Positions 7,142 through 13,876 of a stretch of 14,358 nt of DNA are shown piece after piece. The translations under genes and the position numbers were made by a program. This DNA comes from BPIH01 sp042408535 (GTDB taxonomy: Bacteria > Chloroflexota > Limnocylindria > Limnocylindrales > CSP1-4), in contig JBHORA010000153.1 in assembly GCA_042408535.1 (NCBI GenBank), forward strand, positions 1 to 14,358, written 5' to 3'. Within the stretch, counting starts at the first letter, position 1. Every line of letters starts with the position of its first letter. The notes under the pieces are model-generated. The model made no database searches. It was given only the letters and a program-made list of their open reading frames with translations, and was not told the origin of the DNA.

Positions 7142-9619
7142 TCAGCGGGCTTCGACGGGCGTCTTCGGTTCCTCGGCCGCGTGGATGCTCAGCCCGGCCT
7201 CGGGGTCTCGATCGACGACGATGGTCGTCCCCGGCTCGTACTTGCCGAGCAGGAGATGCTCGGCGAGGACATCCTCGACCATGTTCTGGATGACCCGCCG
7301 AAGCGGCCGGGCGCCGTAGGCCGGGTCGTAGCCGAGCTTGATGATGTGGTCCTTGGCAGCCTGGGTCACCTCGAGGGTCATCCCCTGCGCCTTGAGCTGG
7401 TCGCGGACCCGCCGGAGCATAAGGTCGACGATCTGGCGGATCTCGTCGACCGAGAGCGGCCGGAAGACGACGGTCGCATCGATCCGGTTCAGGAACTCGG
7501 GCCGGAAGGTCTGCTTCAGCTCGGCCTGGACCTTCTCCTTGATGACCTCGTAGCTCGACTGGGCTCGGGCCGCCTCCGTCTCTCCGATCGGCCGGAACCC
7601 GAGGGCTGCCGTCGACTGGAGCTGTCGGGCACCGAGGTTGCTCGTCATGATGATGATCGTGTTCCGGAAATCGACCCGCCGTCCCTTGGCGTCGGTCAGG
7701 TGGCCGTCCTCGAGGATCTGGAGGAGGATGTTGAAGACCTCCGGATGGGCCTTCTCGACCTCGTCGAGGAGGACGACGGCGTAGCTCTTCCGGCGCACCG
7801 CCTCGGTGAGCTGGCCCCCTTCGTCGAAGCCGACGTAGCCCGGCGGCGCCCCGACGAGCCGGCTGACGTTGTGGCGCTCCATGAACTCGCTCATGTCGAT
7901 CTTGATGAGCGCGTCCTCGGAGCCGAACATGAACTCGGCGAGCGCCTTCGCCAGCTCCGTCTTCCCGACCCCCGTCGGCCCGAGGAAGATGAAGGATCCG
8001 ATCGGCCGTTTCGGGTCCTTCAGCCCCGCCCGAGCCCGGCGGACGGCCTTCGAGACGATCTCGATCGCCTCGTCCTGGCCGACGACCCGCTTGTGGAGCT
8101 CCTCCTCCATGTGGAGGAGGCGGGCGGATTCCTCTTGCGCGATCCGGGTCACCGGGATACCGGTCCACATGGCGACGACCTGGGCGATCTCCTCCTCGTC
8201 GACCTTCGGGACCTCGGAGGCGAGCTGGCTCTGCCACTCCGCCCGCAGCCGCTCGACCCGCTCCCGGACCTCGGTCTCGAGCTCGCGGAGCCGAGCCGCC
8301 TCTTCGTACTCCTGGGCGTTGATGGCGGCGTCCTTCTCCTTCGTGATCCGGTCGAGCTCCTTCTGGGCCGCCCGGAGCTCTGGCGGCGCCGACGAGTGGC
8401 GGAGACGGACCCGACTCGCCGCCTCGTCGATGAGGTCGATCGCTTTGTCCGGACGGTGGCGGTCGGTGATGTAGCGGATCGAGAGATCCGCGGCCGCCCG
8501 GACCGCCTCGTCGGTGATCTGAACCTTGTGGTGCTGCTCGTACCGCTCCCGGATACCGAGGAGGATGTCGATCGTCTGCTCGAGGGTCGGCTCCTCGACC
8601 ATGACCGGCTGGAAGCGCCGCTCGAGGGCAGCATCGCGCTCGATGTACTTCCGGTACTCGTCGAGGGTTGTCGCCCCAATGCACTGGAGCTCACCTCGGG
8701 CGAGGGGCGGCTTCAGGATGTTGGCGGCGTCAATGGCCCCCTCGGCCGCACCCGCCCCGACGAGGGTGTGGAGCTCGTCGATGAAGAGGATGGCGTCGTT
8801 CGTGTTCCGGAGCTCCTCGATGATCTTCTTGAGGCGCTCCTCGAATTCACCCCGGTACTTCGTCCCGGCAACGAGGGAGCCGATGTCGAGGGTCAGGACC
8901 CGCTTGTTGGCGAGGGTCTCCGGAACGTCGCCGGCGACGATCCGATGGGCGAGGCCCTCGGCGATGGCCGTTTTGCCAACGCCCGGCTCACCGATGAGGG
9001 CCGGGTTGTTCTTCGTCCGCCGCGACAGGATCTGGATGACCCGCTCGATCTCCTTCTCTCGACCGATGACCGGGTCGAGCTTTCCGGCCCGAGCCGCCTC
9101 GGTCAGGTTGATGCCGAGGGCATCGACGGTCGGGGTCTTGCTGGCCCGCTTCGTCTCCTGGGCGGGCCCCGCCGACGAGCTCTGGGAGAGGACCCGGATG
9201 ACCTCGTGGCGGACCTTGTCGAGGTTGACGCCGAGGGATTCGAGGACGCCGGCAGCGATCCCCTCCCCCTCACGGACGAGGCCGAGGAGGAGGTGCTCGG
9301 TCCCGATGTAGTTGTGGCCAAGCCGGCGTGCCTCGTCGATGGCGAGCTCGATGACCCGCTTCGCCCTCGGCGTCAAGCCGACCTCCCCGACGACCGGTCG
9401 ATCGCCGCGACCGATGATGAATTCGACGGCGGTCCGGACCTTCGACAGCTCGACGTTCATGTTCTCGAGAACGCGAGCGGCGACACCCTCCCCCTCTCGG
9501 ACGAGGCCGAGGAGGAGGTGCTCGGTCCCGATGTAGTTGTGGTTGAAGCGCGGCGCCTCGTCCTGAGCGAGGGTCAGGACCTTGCGCGCGCGGTCGGTGA
9601 ACTTGTCGAACCGGTCCAT
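7142..9619 (-). CDS. clpC: ClpC, ATP-dependent AAA+ unfoldase/chaperone of the Clp protease
   Basis: Hexameric HSP100 unfoldase that feeds substrates to ClpP. The product is 825 residues, the standard ClpC length. Domains: two Clp_N repeats (about 1-148), each with HNYIGTEHLLLGLVREGEG; AAA-1 with Walker A GEPGVGKT (210-217) and Walker B ILFIDE (277-282); a UVR-like coiled middle region (about 423-460, KEKDAAINAQEYEEAARLRE); AAA-2 with Walker A GPTGVGKT (547-554) and Walker B VVLLDE (615-620); and an LGF tripeptide (673-675) at the expected ClpP-docking loop. The start is the ATG at 9619; no strong Shine-Dalgarno is seen. It begins the clpC-radA-yacL-ispDF-cysS-rlmB run. The Gram-positive regulators ctsR, mcsA and mcsB, which usually precede clpC, are absent; rpsA is upstream instead. 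Confidence 0.98.
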   Translation of the reverse strand: MDRFDKFTDRARKVLTLAQDEAPRFNHNYIGTEHLLLGLVREGEGVAARVLENMNVELSKVRTAVEFIIGRGDRPVVGEVGLTPRAKRVIELAIDEARRLGHNYIGTEHLLLGLVREGEGIAAGVLESLGVNLDKVRHEVIRVLSQSSSAGPAQETKRASKTPTVDALGINLTEAARAGKLDPVIGREKEIERVIQILSRRTKNNPALIGEPGVGKTAIAEGLAHRIVAGDVPETLANKRVLTLDIGSLVAGTKYRGEFEERLKKIIEELRNTNDAILFIDELHTLVGAGAAEGAIDAANILKPPLARGELQCIGATTLDEYRKYIERDAALERRFQPVMVEEPTLEQTIDILLGIRERYEQHHKVQITDEAVRAAADLSIRYITDRHRPDKAIDLIDEAASRVRLRHSSAPPELRAAQKELDRITKEKDAAINAQEYEEAARLRELETEVRERVERLRAEWQSQLASEVPKVDEEEIAQVVAMWTGIPVTRIAQEESARLLHMEEELHKRVVGQDEAIEIVSKAVRRARAGLKDPKRPIGSFIFLGPTGVGKTELAKALAEFMFGSEDALIKIDMSEFMERHNVSRLVGAPPGYVGFDEGGQLTEAVRRKSYAVVLLDEVEKAHPEVFNILLQILEDGHLTDAKGRRVDFRNTIIIMTSNLGARQLQSTAALGFRPIGETEAARAQSSYEVIKEKVQAELKQTFRPEFLNRIDATVVFRPLSVDEIRQIVDLMLRRVRDQLKAQGMTLEVTQAAKDHIIKLGYDPAYGARPLRRVIQNMVEDVLAEHLLLGKYEPGTTIVVDRDPEAGLSIHAAEEPKTPVEAR
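9261..9542 (-). repeat. 57-bp near-identical direct repeat within clpC (two Clp_N motifs)
   Basis: Positions 9261-9317 and 9486-9542 are 57-bp direct copies that differ at one base. Both encode HNYIGTEHLLLGLVREGEG, the conserved helix of each Clp_N repeat. The single difference is a synonymous Arg codon change (CGT against CGA). The match is closer than protein conservation needs and suggests homogenisation between the two halves. Confidence 0.85.
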
Positions 9620-9642
9620 CGAACCGAACGCCTGTTCCCTTC

Positions 9643-9663
9643 TCCGTGCCGGATCGGCACGGA
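9643..9663 (-). promoter_or_regulatory. Inverted repeat at the predicted clpC transcription start
   Basis: TCCGTGCC and GGCACGGA form a perfect 8-bp inverted repeat around GGATC. It covers the predicted +1 of clpC (about 9661) and lies 24 bases before the ATG. It could be a repressor operator or a 5'-terminal mRNA hairpin. It does not match the CIRCE consensus (9-bp arms, 9-base spacer) or a CtsR direct repeat. Confidence 0.4.
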
Positions 9664-9667
9664 CCTC

Positions 9668-9698
9668 ATGCTAGCACGAACCCCTGTTCGCCCGACAA
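9668..9698 (-). promoter_or_regulatory. Candidate clpC promoter with extended -10
   Basis: On the minus strand, TTGTCG (9698-9693) and TAGCAT (9673-9668) are 19 bases apart. The -10 is preceded by TGC, giving the extended form TGCTAGCAT. The predicted start is near 9661, with a leader of about 42 bases. The -10 resembles the rpsA element TGCTAGACT, so both may use the same housekeeping sigma factor. It lies in the 173-bp gap after rpsA. No convincing terminator is seen in that gap, only a 6-bp stem at 9714-9728 without a T-tract. Confidence 0.4.
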
Positions 9699-9792
9699 GA
9701 CCCCACCGGTCCGGTCGGCTCGGCCGACGAGGGTCAGGGGTCGACGAATGGAGATACGGTCGATGACCGGCGACGGATGAGCTCCAGCTCGC

Positions 9793-11793
9793 TCAGGATC
9801 GCGTGGAGGCCTCGGCCTCGGCGTCCGGGGTCGAGCTCGGTTCGTCGGCCTCCGCGGCGCTGCCGGCCGCGCTGCCGGCCGCAGCCAGGGCGTCCTCGGC
9901 CGACCCGTCGCCCTGCGCCGTCGCTGCCTCCTCGGCGGTCTCGCCGCTCTCGACGGTCGCGGCCACATCCACTGGCTGCCGCTCGTCGCTGGGAAACGCC
10001 TTGTCCTCGCCCTCACCGGCGGCGGATGGCGCCCCGGGTTCCGGCCCGGCGGCGTCCTCGCCGGTCGGCGTTTCGACCACCGCCCCGGCGTCGGAGCTCG
10101 GCGTCACCTCGGGGCTCGGCTCGGCTTCTGCCCCGGCGACCTCGACGCCGGAGGCGGCCGCCTCGCCAGCGATAGGCTCGGCTTCGGCCGCGGTTCCGGC
10201 GACCGCTTCCGTGGCGGCAGCGGCCTCCGCCGCGGCGACCTGTTCCCGAACCTGGGCGAAGGCCGCGGCGAGGGTATTGTCGATTCCCCCCTCGGGTTCC
10301 TGGACCGCGTCGGCCGGCGACCAGCCGCGGTCGCGACCTCGCTCCCGGCGCCGCTCGCTTCGTGGCGCCGGGGCCGGCCGGACCGGCGGCTCTTCAGCCT
10401 GTTTCAGGCTCAGTCCGAGGCGGTGGCGCTCCGTGTCGAGGCTGACGACCTTCATCCGGAGCTGCTGTCCCTCGTGAACCACCTCGCCGGGATGGCTGAC
10501 CCGCTGGTGGGAGAGCTCGCTGATGTGGATGAGACCCTCGAGGCCGTCCCGGACGCGGACGAAGGCGCCGAAGTTGACGAGCTTCGTCACCGTGCCCTCG
10601 ACGATGTCGCCGACCTTGAGATCGGCCACCGCGGCCTGCCAGGGATCGGGCTGGAGGCGGCGGATGGAGAGGCTGATCCGGCCCCGCTCGTGGTTGATGT
10701 CGATGACCTCGGCCTCGACCCGGTCGCCAACCTTGTAGCCGGCCTCGGGGTTGTTCACCTTGTTCCACGACAGCTCGGTCTTGTGGACGAGACCGTCGAT
10801 GCCGCCCAGGTCGACGAAGACGCCGAAGGGAGCAATGCTCCGCACGGTACCACTCACCCGCTGGCCGACCTGGAGGCTGCTGAAGAGCTCGTCCCGCTTT
10901 TCGCGGCGCTCTTCGTAGTGGGCGACCTTCTCCGAGAGAATGAGCCGGTTCGCCTTCCGGTTCACTTCGAGGATCTTGAGCCGAAGCTTGCGGCCGACGT
11001 AGGGCTGGAGCTTCTCGGCGATCTCCTGGGCGGCGTCACGGGGCTGGTCGTTCTGAGGCCGGCGCGGGAAGTCGACGATCTGGCTGATCGGCACGAAGCC
11101 ACGGATGCCGCAGTCGACGATGAGACCGCCCTTGTTGTGATCGATGACGGGAGCCTCGATGATCGTCCCCGCATCGTAGAGTTCCTGCATCGCCCGCCAC
11201 TTCCGCTCGAGACCGGCCCGCCGAAGGGAGAGGACGGCGTGGCCCTCGGGCGATTCGGGCTGGAGGACGTAGACGAGGACGGTGTCGCCGACGTTCAGCT
11301 GGGGCTGGCCGTCGGCGTGGCGACCGTAGAGCTCGCGGTTGCTGACGACCCCTTCGCTCTTGGCCCCGATGTCGACGAGGATCTCATCACGGTCGATCCG
11401 AACCACCGTCCCCTCGACGACGTCGCCGTGGCGGAGCGAACGGATTTCGGCCTTCTCCTCGGCCAGGAGCTCGGCCATCGTGGCCGGCTCGGGCCGTCCG
11501 GCGTCGGGCGGCGCGACACCGGCCGCGTTGGCAGCCGACAGGGCCGGGGGCGCCCCCGCCTCAGGGGCGGGCTCGTTCGCCTCGCTCGTTGCGGCGGCCG
11601 CCTCGGGTTCGGGTGCCGCTTCGGGTGCCGCGCCCCCGTCGTCGGTCGCAGCTGCGGAGAGGGAAGCCGGATCGACTCCTTCCGGCTCCGGATCGACGGC
11701 GACGGCCGCCGTGTCGGTCATCTCGCGGCCGGCCGCGCTCATTCGGGCGGACGACGCCTCCTCGGTCGGGACGCCCTGCAGATCGTCGGTCAA
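9793..11793 (-). CDS. rpsA: 30S ribosomal protein S1 (four S1 domains, acidic tails)
   Basis: S1 binds mRNA on the 30S subunit and helps initiation. From the TTG at 11793 the product is 666 residues. Residues 1 to about 115 are an Ala/Pro/Glu-rich acidic stretch. Four S1 OB-fold domains lie at about 122-192, 208-288, 309-379 and 394-464; the third and fourth have the clearest FGVFVDL...GLVHKTELS and FGAFVRV...GLIHISELS cores. A short Arg-rich segment (about 478-492, RSERRRERGRDRGW) precedes a long acidic Ala/Glu-rich C-terminal tail. E. coli S1 has six domains; four is common in Gram-positive-type bacteria. The TTG start is chosen because AGGAG (11809-11805) lies 11 bases upstream and the frame further upstream crosses the promoter. 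ATG codons at 11742 and 11721 are alternatives. It has its own promoter and a structured leader. Confidence 0.93.
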   Translation of the reverse strand: MTDDLQGVPTEEASSARMSAAGREMTDTAAVAVDPEPEGVDPASLSAAATDDGGAAPEAAPEPEAAAATSEANEPAPEAGAPPALSAANAAGVAPPDAGRPEPATMAELLAEEKAEIRSLRHGDVVEGTVVRIDRDEILVDIGAKSEGVVSNRELYGRHADGQPQLNVGDTVLVYVLQPESPEGHAVLSLRRAGLERKWRAMQELYDAGTIIEAPVIDHNKGGLIVDCGIRGFVPISQIVDFPRRPQNDQPRDAAQEIAEKLQPYVGRKLRLKILEVNRKANRLILSEKVAHYEERREKRDELFSSLQVGQRVSGTVRSIAPFGVFVDLGGIDGLVHKTELSWNKVNNPEAGYKVGDRVEAEVIDINHERGRISLSIRRLQPDPWQAAVADLKVGDIVEGTVTKLVNFGAFVRVRDGLEGLIHISELSHQRVSHPGEVVHEGQQLRMKVVSLDTERHRLGLSLKQAEEPPVRPAPAPRSERRRERGRDRGWSPADAVQEPEGGIDNTLAAAFAQVREQVAAAEAAAATEAVAGTAAEAEPIAGEAAASGVEVAGAEAEPSPEVTPSSDAGAVVETPTGEDAAGPEPGAPSAAGEGEDKAFPSDERQPVDVAATVESGETAEEAATAQGDGSAEDALAAAGSAAGSAAEADEPSSTPDAEAEASTRS

Positions 11794-11837
11794 GGGTGTT
11801 CGTTCTCCTATTCGTCGTACTCCACGGAACAGAACAA

Positions 11838-11860
11838 CGGCCTGGGTCGCGCCCAGGCCG
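11838..11860 (-). promoter_or_regulatory. Terminator-like hairpin in the rpsA leader (candidate attenuator)
   Basis: CGGCCTGGG and CCCAGGCCG form a perfect 9-bp GC-rich stem with a 5-base loop. In the direction of rpsA transcription it is followed directly by TTGTTCTGTT, which resembles a weak intrinsic-terminator U-tract. It sits in the middle of the predicted 167-base 5' UTR, about 28 bases before the AGGAG. It could be an attenuator or the binding structure for S1 autoregulation. On the other strand it has no T-tract. Confidence 0.55.
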
Positions 11861-11966
11861 TCCGCTCGTCCGTCAAGGTTCCGTGGTGGTTCGCCGCGGT
11901 CCCCTCCTTCGTCGTCCGGCCTGGCCTTCGCCCGGGTCTTCAGCTGTCCTGCCCGAGGGCCGGGAG

Positions 11967-11996
11967 AGTCTAGCACAGCCACTGCCCCGGCTACAA
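11967..11996 (-). promoter_or_regulatory. Candidate rpsA promoter with extended -10
   Basis: On the minus strand, TTGTAG (11996-11991) and TAGACT (11972-11967) are 18 bases apart, with TGC immediately before the -10 (TGCTAGACT). Predicted transcription starts near 11960, giving a leader of about 167 bases to the TTG start. The -35 box occupies nearly the same bases as the mutM -10 on the other strand. Confidence 0.5.
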
Positions 11997-11997
11997 T
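11992..11997 (+). promoter_or_regulatory. mutM -10 box for a leaderless transcript
   Basis: TACAAT matches TATAAT at five of six positions. Counting its last T as -7 places +1 on base 12004, which is exactly the G of the mutM GTG start codon. There is no Shine-Dalgarno before that codon. No good -35 is seen at 17-18 bases (TCTAGC at 11969-11974). The box overlaps the -35 of the divergent rpsA promoter by five bases. Confidence 0.55.
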
Positions 11998-12003
11998 CGG
12001 CCG

Positions 12004-12876
12004 GTGCCCGAGCTCCCGGATCTGGCGGTCTTGAGCGACGCCTTCCACGTCGCACTGGCCGGTCGGCAGCTCCGGTCGGTTCGAGTCCTCGCTCCCCTGA
12101 CGGCCCGGGCGACGCCGGCCGAGCTCGAGGCCCTCGTCGGCCAGCGCCTCCTCGCCGTTGGACGGCGGGGCAAGTTCCTCCGCTTCGAGCTCGAGCGCGA
12201 CGAGATCGTCGTCAACCTCATGCTCTCCGGCCGGCTCGCCCTCGCGGCGGACGAGGCTCCCATCCCGAACGGCGCAGCCATTGTGCTCGACTTCTCAGAG
12301 CGGGCAGCGACACCGCTCGGTGCACCGTGGACGACGGACGCGGACTGGGTCCCGCCACCGGCAGTGACACCGCGGCTGACGCTCGTCGACCGCCGTCAGA
12401 TGGCGAAGCTCTACCTCATCACCGAGGGGATGCCGCGGGTCGTGCCGGGGCTCGAGCCCGGGGCCCTCGGCCCCGATGCTGACGACCCGGAGCTCGATAT
12501 CGACCTCTGGCGCTCCCGGATCAGGCGCCACCCGGGCCAGCTGAAACCACTCCTCCGGAACCAGCACTTCGTCGCCGGGATCGGCAATGCCTACGCCGAC
12601 GAGATCCTCCACGCCGCCCGCCTCCTGCCGTTCCGGCAGCGCGCGAGCCTCGCCCCGGAGGAGGTCGACGACCTCCATCGCGCGACCCGGCAGACCCTCC
12701 AGCAGGCCATCGAGATCCTCCGCCGTCGGGTGCCGCCGACCTTCGAGCGCCAGGTCCGTGACTTCTTCGCCGTCCATGGCCGCGCCGGGCAGTCCTGTCC
12801 CCGCTGCGGGTCGCGAGTGAGCGAGGTGGGACCGGGCGACGAACGGACCGCCTTCTGCCGGGGCTGCCAGCGCTGA
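12004..12876 (+). CDS. mutM: Fpg/MutM-family DNA glycosylase (formamidopyrimidine-DNA glycosylase)
   Basis: Bifunctional glycosylase/AP lyase of base-excision repair, removing oxidised purines such as 8-oxoguanine. The product is 290 residues. It opens with (M)PELPD: Pro2 is the catalytic nucleophile and Glu3 is conserved, but the usual Glu6 is Asp. Lys57 (GRRGKF) matches E. coli Lys57 and Met73 (NLMLSGRL) the void-filling Met. The H2TH region has NQHFVAGIGNAYADEI (186-201). A C-terminal zinc finger is formed by Cys265, Cys268, Cys285 and Cys288, with Arg281 in the expected hairpin position. A stretch of extra residues lies near 98-122, and the DPRRFG motif is changed to DRRQMA, so this is a divergent Fpg subfamily and substrate preference (Fpg-like or Nei-like) is open. 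The GTG start is fixed by Pro2 becoming N-terminal. It is the only plus-strand gene and converges on the LysM gene. Confidence 0.92.
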   Translation: MPELPDLAVLSDAFHVALAGRQLRSVRVLAPLTARATPAELEALVGQRLLAVGRRGKFLRFELERDEIVVNLMLSGRLALAADEAPIPNGAAIVLDFSERAATPLGAPWTTDADWVPPPAVTPRLTLVDRRQMAKLYLITEGMPRVVPGLEPGALGPDADDPELDIDLWRSRIRRHPGQLKPLLRNQHFVAGIGNAYADEILHAARLLPFRQRASLAPEEVDDLHRATRQTLQQAIEILRRRVPPTFERQVRDFFAVHGRAGQSCPRCGSRVSEVGPGDERTAFCRGCQR

Positions 12877-12878
12877 CC

Positions 12879-12907
12879 GAGTGCGGTCCAACCCTCGCGA
12901 GGCACTC
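12879..12907. terminator. Inverted repeat between convergent mutM and LysM genes
   Basis: GAGTGC (12879-12884) and GCACTC (12902-12907) are a 6-bp inverted repeat, and the palindrome CCTCGCGAGG lies between them. It fills the 31-base gap between the two stop codons, so it is placed as a bidirectional terminator would be. Neither strand shows a T-tract, so termination by this element is uncertain. Confidence 0.35.
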
Positions 12908-13747
12908 TCAGGGGATCCGCAGGATCTGCCCGACCCGGATCCGGGAGGGATCACTGATCCCGTTCAAGTCGGCGATCGCCTTGACCGTCGTCCCGAAACG
13001 AGCGGCGATGGCCGACAGCGTGTCGCCGGCCTGAACTCGATACGTCCGAACCGACGCGCCGGGCGTCGGGGACACCGGTCCTGGGCTGCTCGGCGGCGCC
13101 GACCCGGTCGGCGAGGACGTCGCGGGCGGCGTTCGCTCGATCGGCGTCGCCGTCGCGACGATCCCCGAGGGCACCAGCGAGGCGGCCGGCGTCGGCGGCG
13201 GCGACGGCGCGAGGGATGCCGCTGCCGTGTCGCCGGGCCCGGTCGCCTGCCGAGCGACGATGAGGATTCCGAAGGCAGCGACGACGAGAACGACGAGCCC
13301 GGCCTGGCCGAGTCGGCTACCGGCACCCGCCAGGGGACCGAGGCGGGGTCCCTCATCGAGAACGAGGGGGATCGTCGCTGCGTACTGCCAGCGGCTCGCC
13401 CGACCACCCCTCTTCAGTCGGCCGCCGGCCGCCGGTGCCCCCTGCGTCTCGACGCCGGGCAGGTCGCCGCGGGCCGCCAAATAGGTGGCGCAGGTCCGAT
13501 GGCGTTCGTCGAGACAGAGTCGGCGTTGCTTGGCAAGGGCGAGGGAGGCGGGCGGCTCGACGGCGGTGCAGCGGTGCTCGGGCGTCGGTCCGGCCGAGCG
13601 CCACCGGCCATCCCTCGCGACGAGGTACGGGCAAGCAGCCTCGAGGAGGCGGACGGGCGAGAGCCTGGACGGAGGGTCGGACGGCGGTCGATCCTCCGGG
13701 TCGGAGGTAGGGCCGCCTGGTGGCGGCGCGCTCGCTCGGTCTGCCAT
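12908..13747 (-). CDS. Single-pass membrane protein: N-terminal Cys/His module, C-terminal LysM
   Basis: The product is 279 residues from the ATG at 13747. After a Pro-rich start comes a compact Cys/His module (about 35-92): CPYL with Cys39, HRC with His58 and Cys60, CLDERHRTC with Cys78, His83 and Cys86. A basic segment is followed by one membrane helix (about 150-167, LVVLVVAAFGILIV). A Pro/Ser/Thr-rich linker (about 170-232) and a LysM domain (about 234-279, TYRVQAGDTLSAIAARFGTT...LNGI...RVGQILRIP) finish the protein. The positive charges before the helix suggest N-in, C-out topology, so LysM would bind peptidoglycan and the Cys/His module would be cytoplasmic, perhaps a metal site. I recognise similar CPYL/HRC proteins as frequent in Chloroflexota but know no function. 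The ATG has no Shine-Dalgarno. A TTG at 13798 in the same frame is less likely. Confidence 0.85.
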   Translation of the reverse strand: MADRASAPPPGGPTSDPEDRPPSDPPSRLSPVRLLEAACPYLVARDGRWRSAGPTPEHRCTAVEPPASLALAKQRRLCLDERHRTCATYLAARGDLPGVETQGAPAAGGRLKRGGRASRWQYAATIPLVLDEGPRLGPLAGAGSRLGQAGLVVLVVAAFGILIVARQATGPGDTAAASLAPSPPPTPAASLVPSGIVATATPIERTPPATSSPTGSAPPSSPGPVSPTPGASVRTYRVQAGDTLSAIAARFGTTVKAIADLNGISDPSRIRVGQILRIP

Positions 13748-13756
13748 CGCCCGAGG

Positions 13757-13762
13757 AGCATA
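13757..13762 (-). promoter_or_regulatory. Possible -10 box for the LysM gene (nearly leaderless)
   Basis: TATGCT (13762-13757) would start transcription near 13750, three bases before the ATG at 13747. The lack of a Shine-Dalgarno there is consistent with a nearly leaderless message. No convincing -35 is visible, so the call is weak. Confidence 0.3.
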
Positions 13763-13876
13763 GCCGAGGTTCCGCCTTTTCGGTCGCCGCCGTCCCAAGG
13801 CAGCCTGCGTCGGGGGCGACGGGCGCGGCGGAGCCGGGTCGCGCGACGTGCGCCAGAGAAACCCGGAGCGCGCCAG

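Noticed and set aside
7134..8684. Upstream extension of the radA frame through clpC
   Set aside because: Codons above 7133 overlap ClpC coding sequence in another frame; the RadA zinc finger starts at residue 10 after the GTG at 7133, which has a good GAGG spacing.
9664..9690. CIRCE or CtsR operator at clpC
   Set aside because: CTAGCACGA resembles half a CIRCE arm but no matching GAGTGCTAA arm follows at nine bases, and no CtsR heptad direct repeats are seen.
7181..9766. An 861-codon plus-strand open frame opposite clpC
   Set aside because: Antisense shadow of clpC; composition is typical of reversed GC-rich codons and it has no domain.
10423..11973. A 516-codon plus-strand open frame opposite rpsA
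   Set aside because: Antisense shadow of the S1 domains; no start signal or family signature.
11794..12048. Longer rpsA start (ATG at 12048)
   Set aside because: It would read through the rpsA promoter, the leader hairpin and the mutM start. No S1 features are present and no ribosome binding site precedes it.
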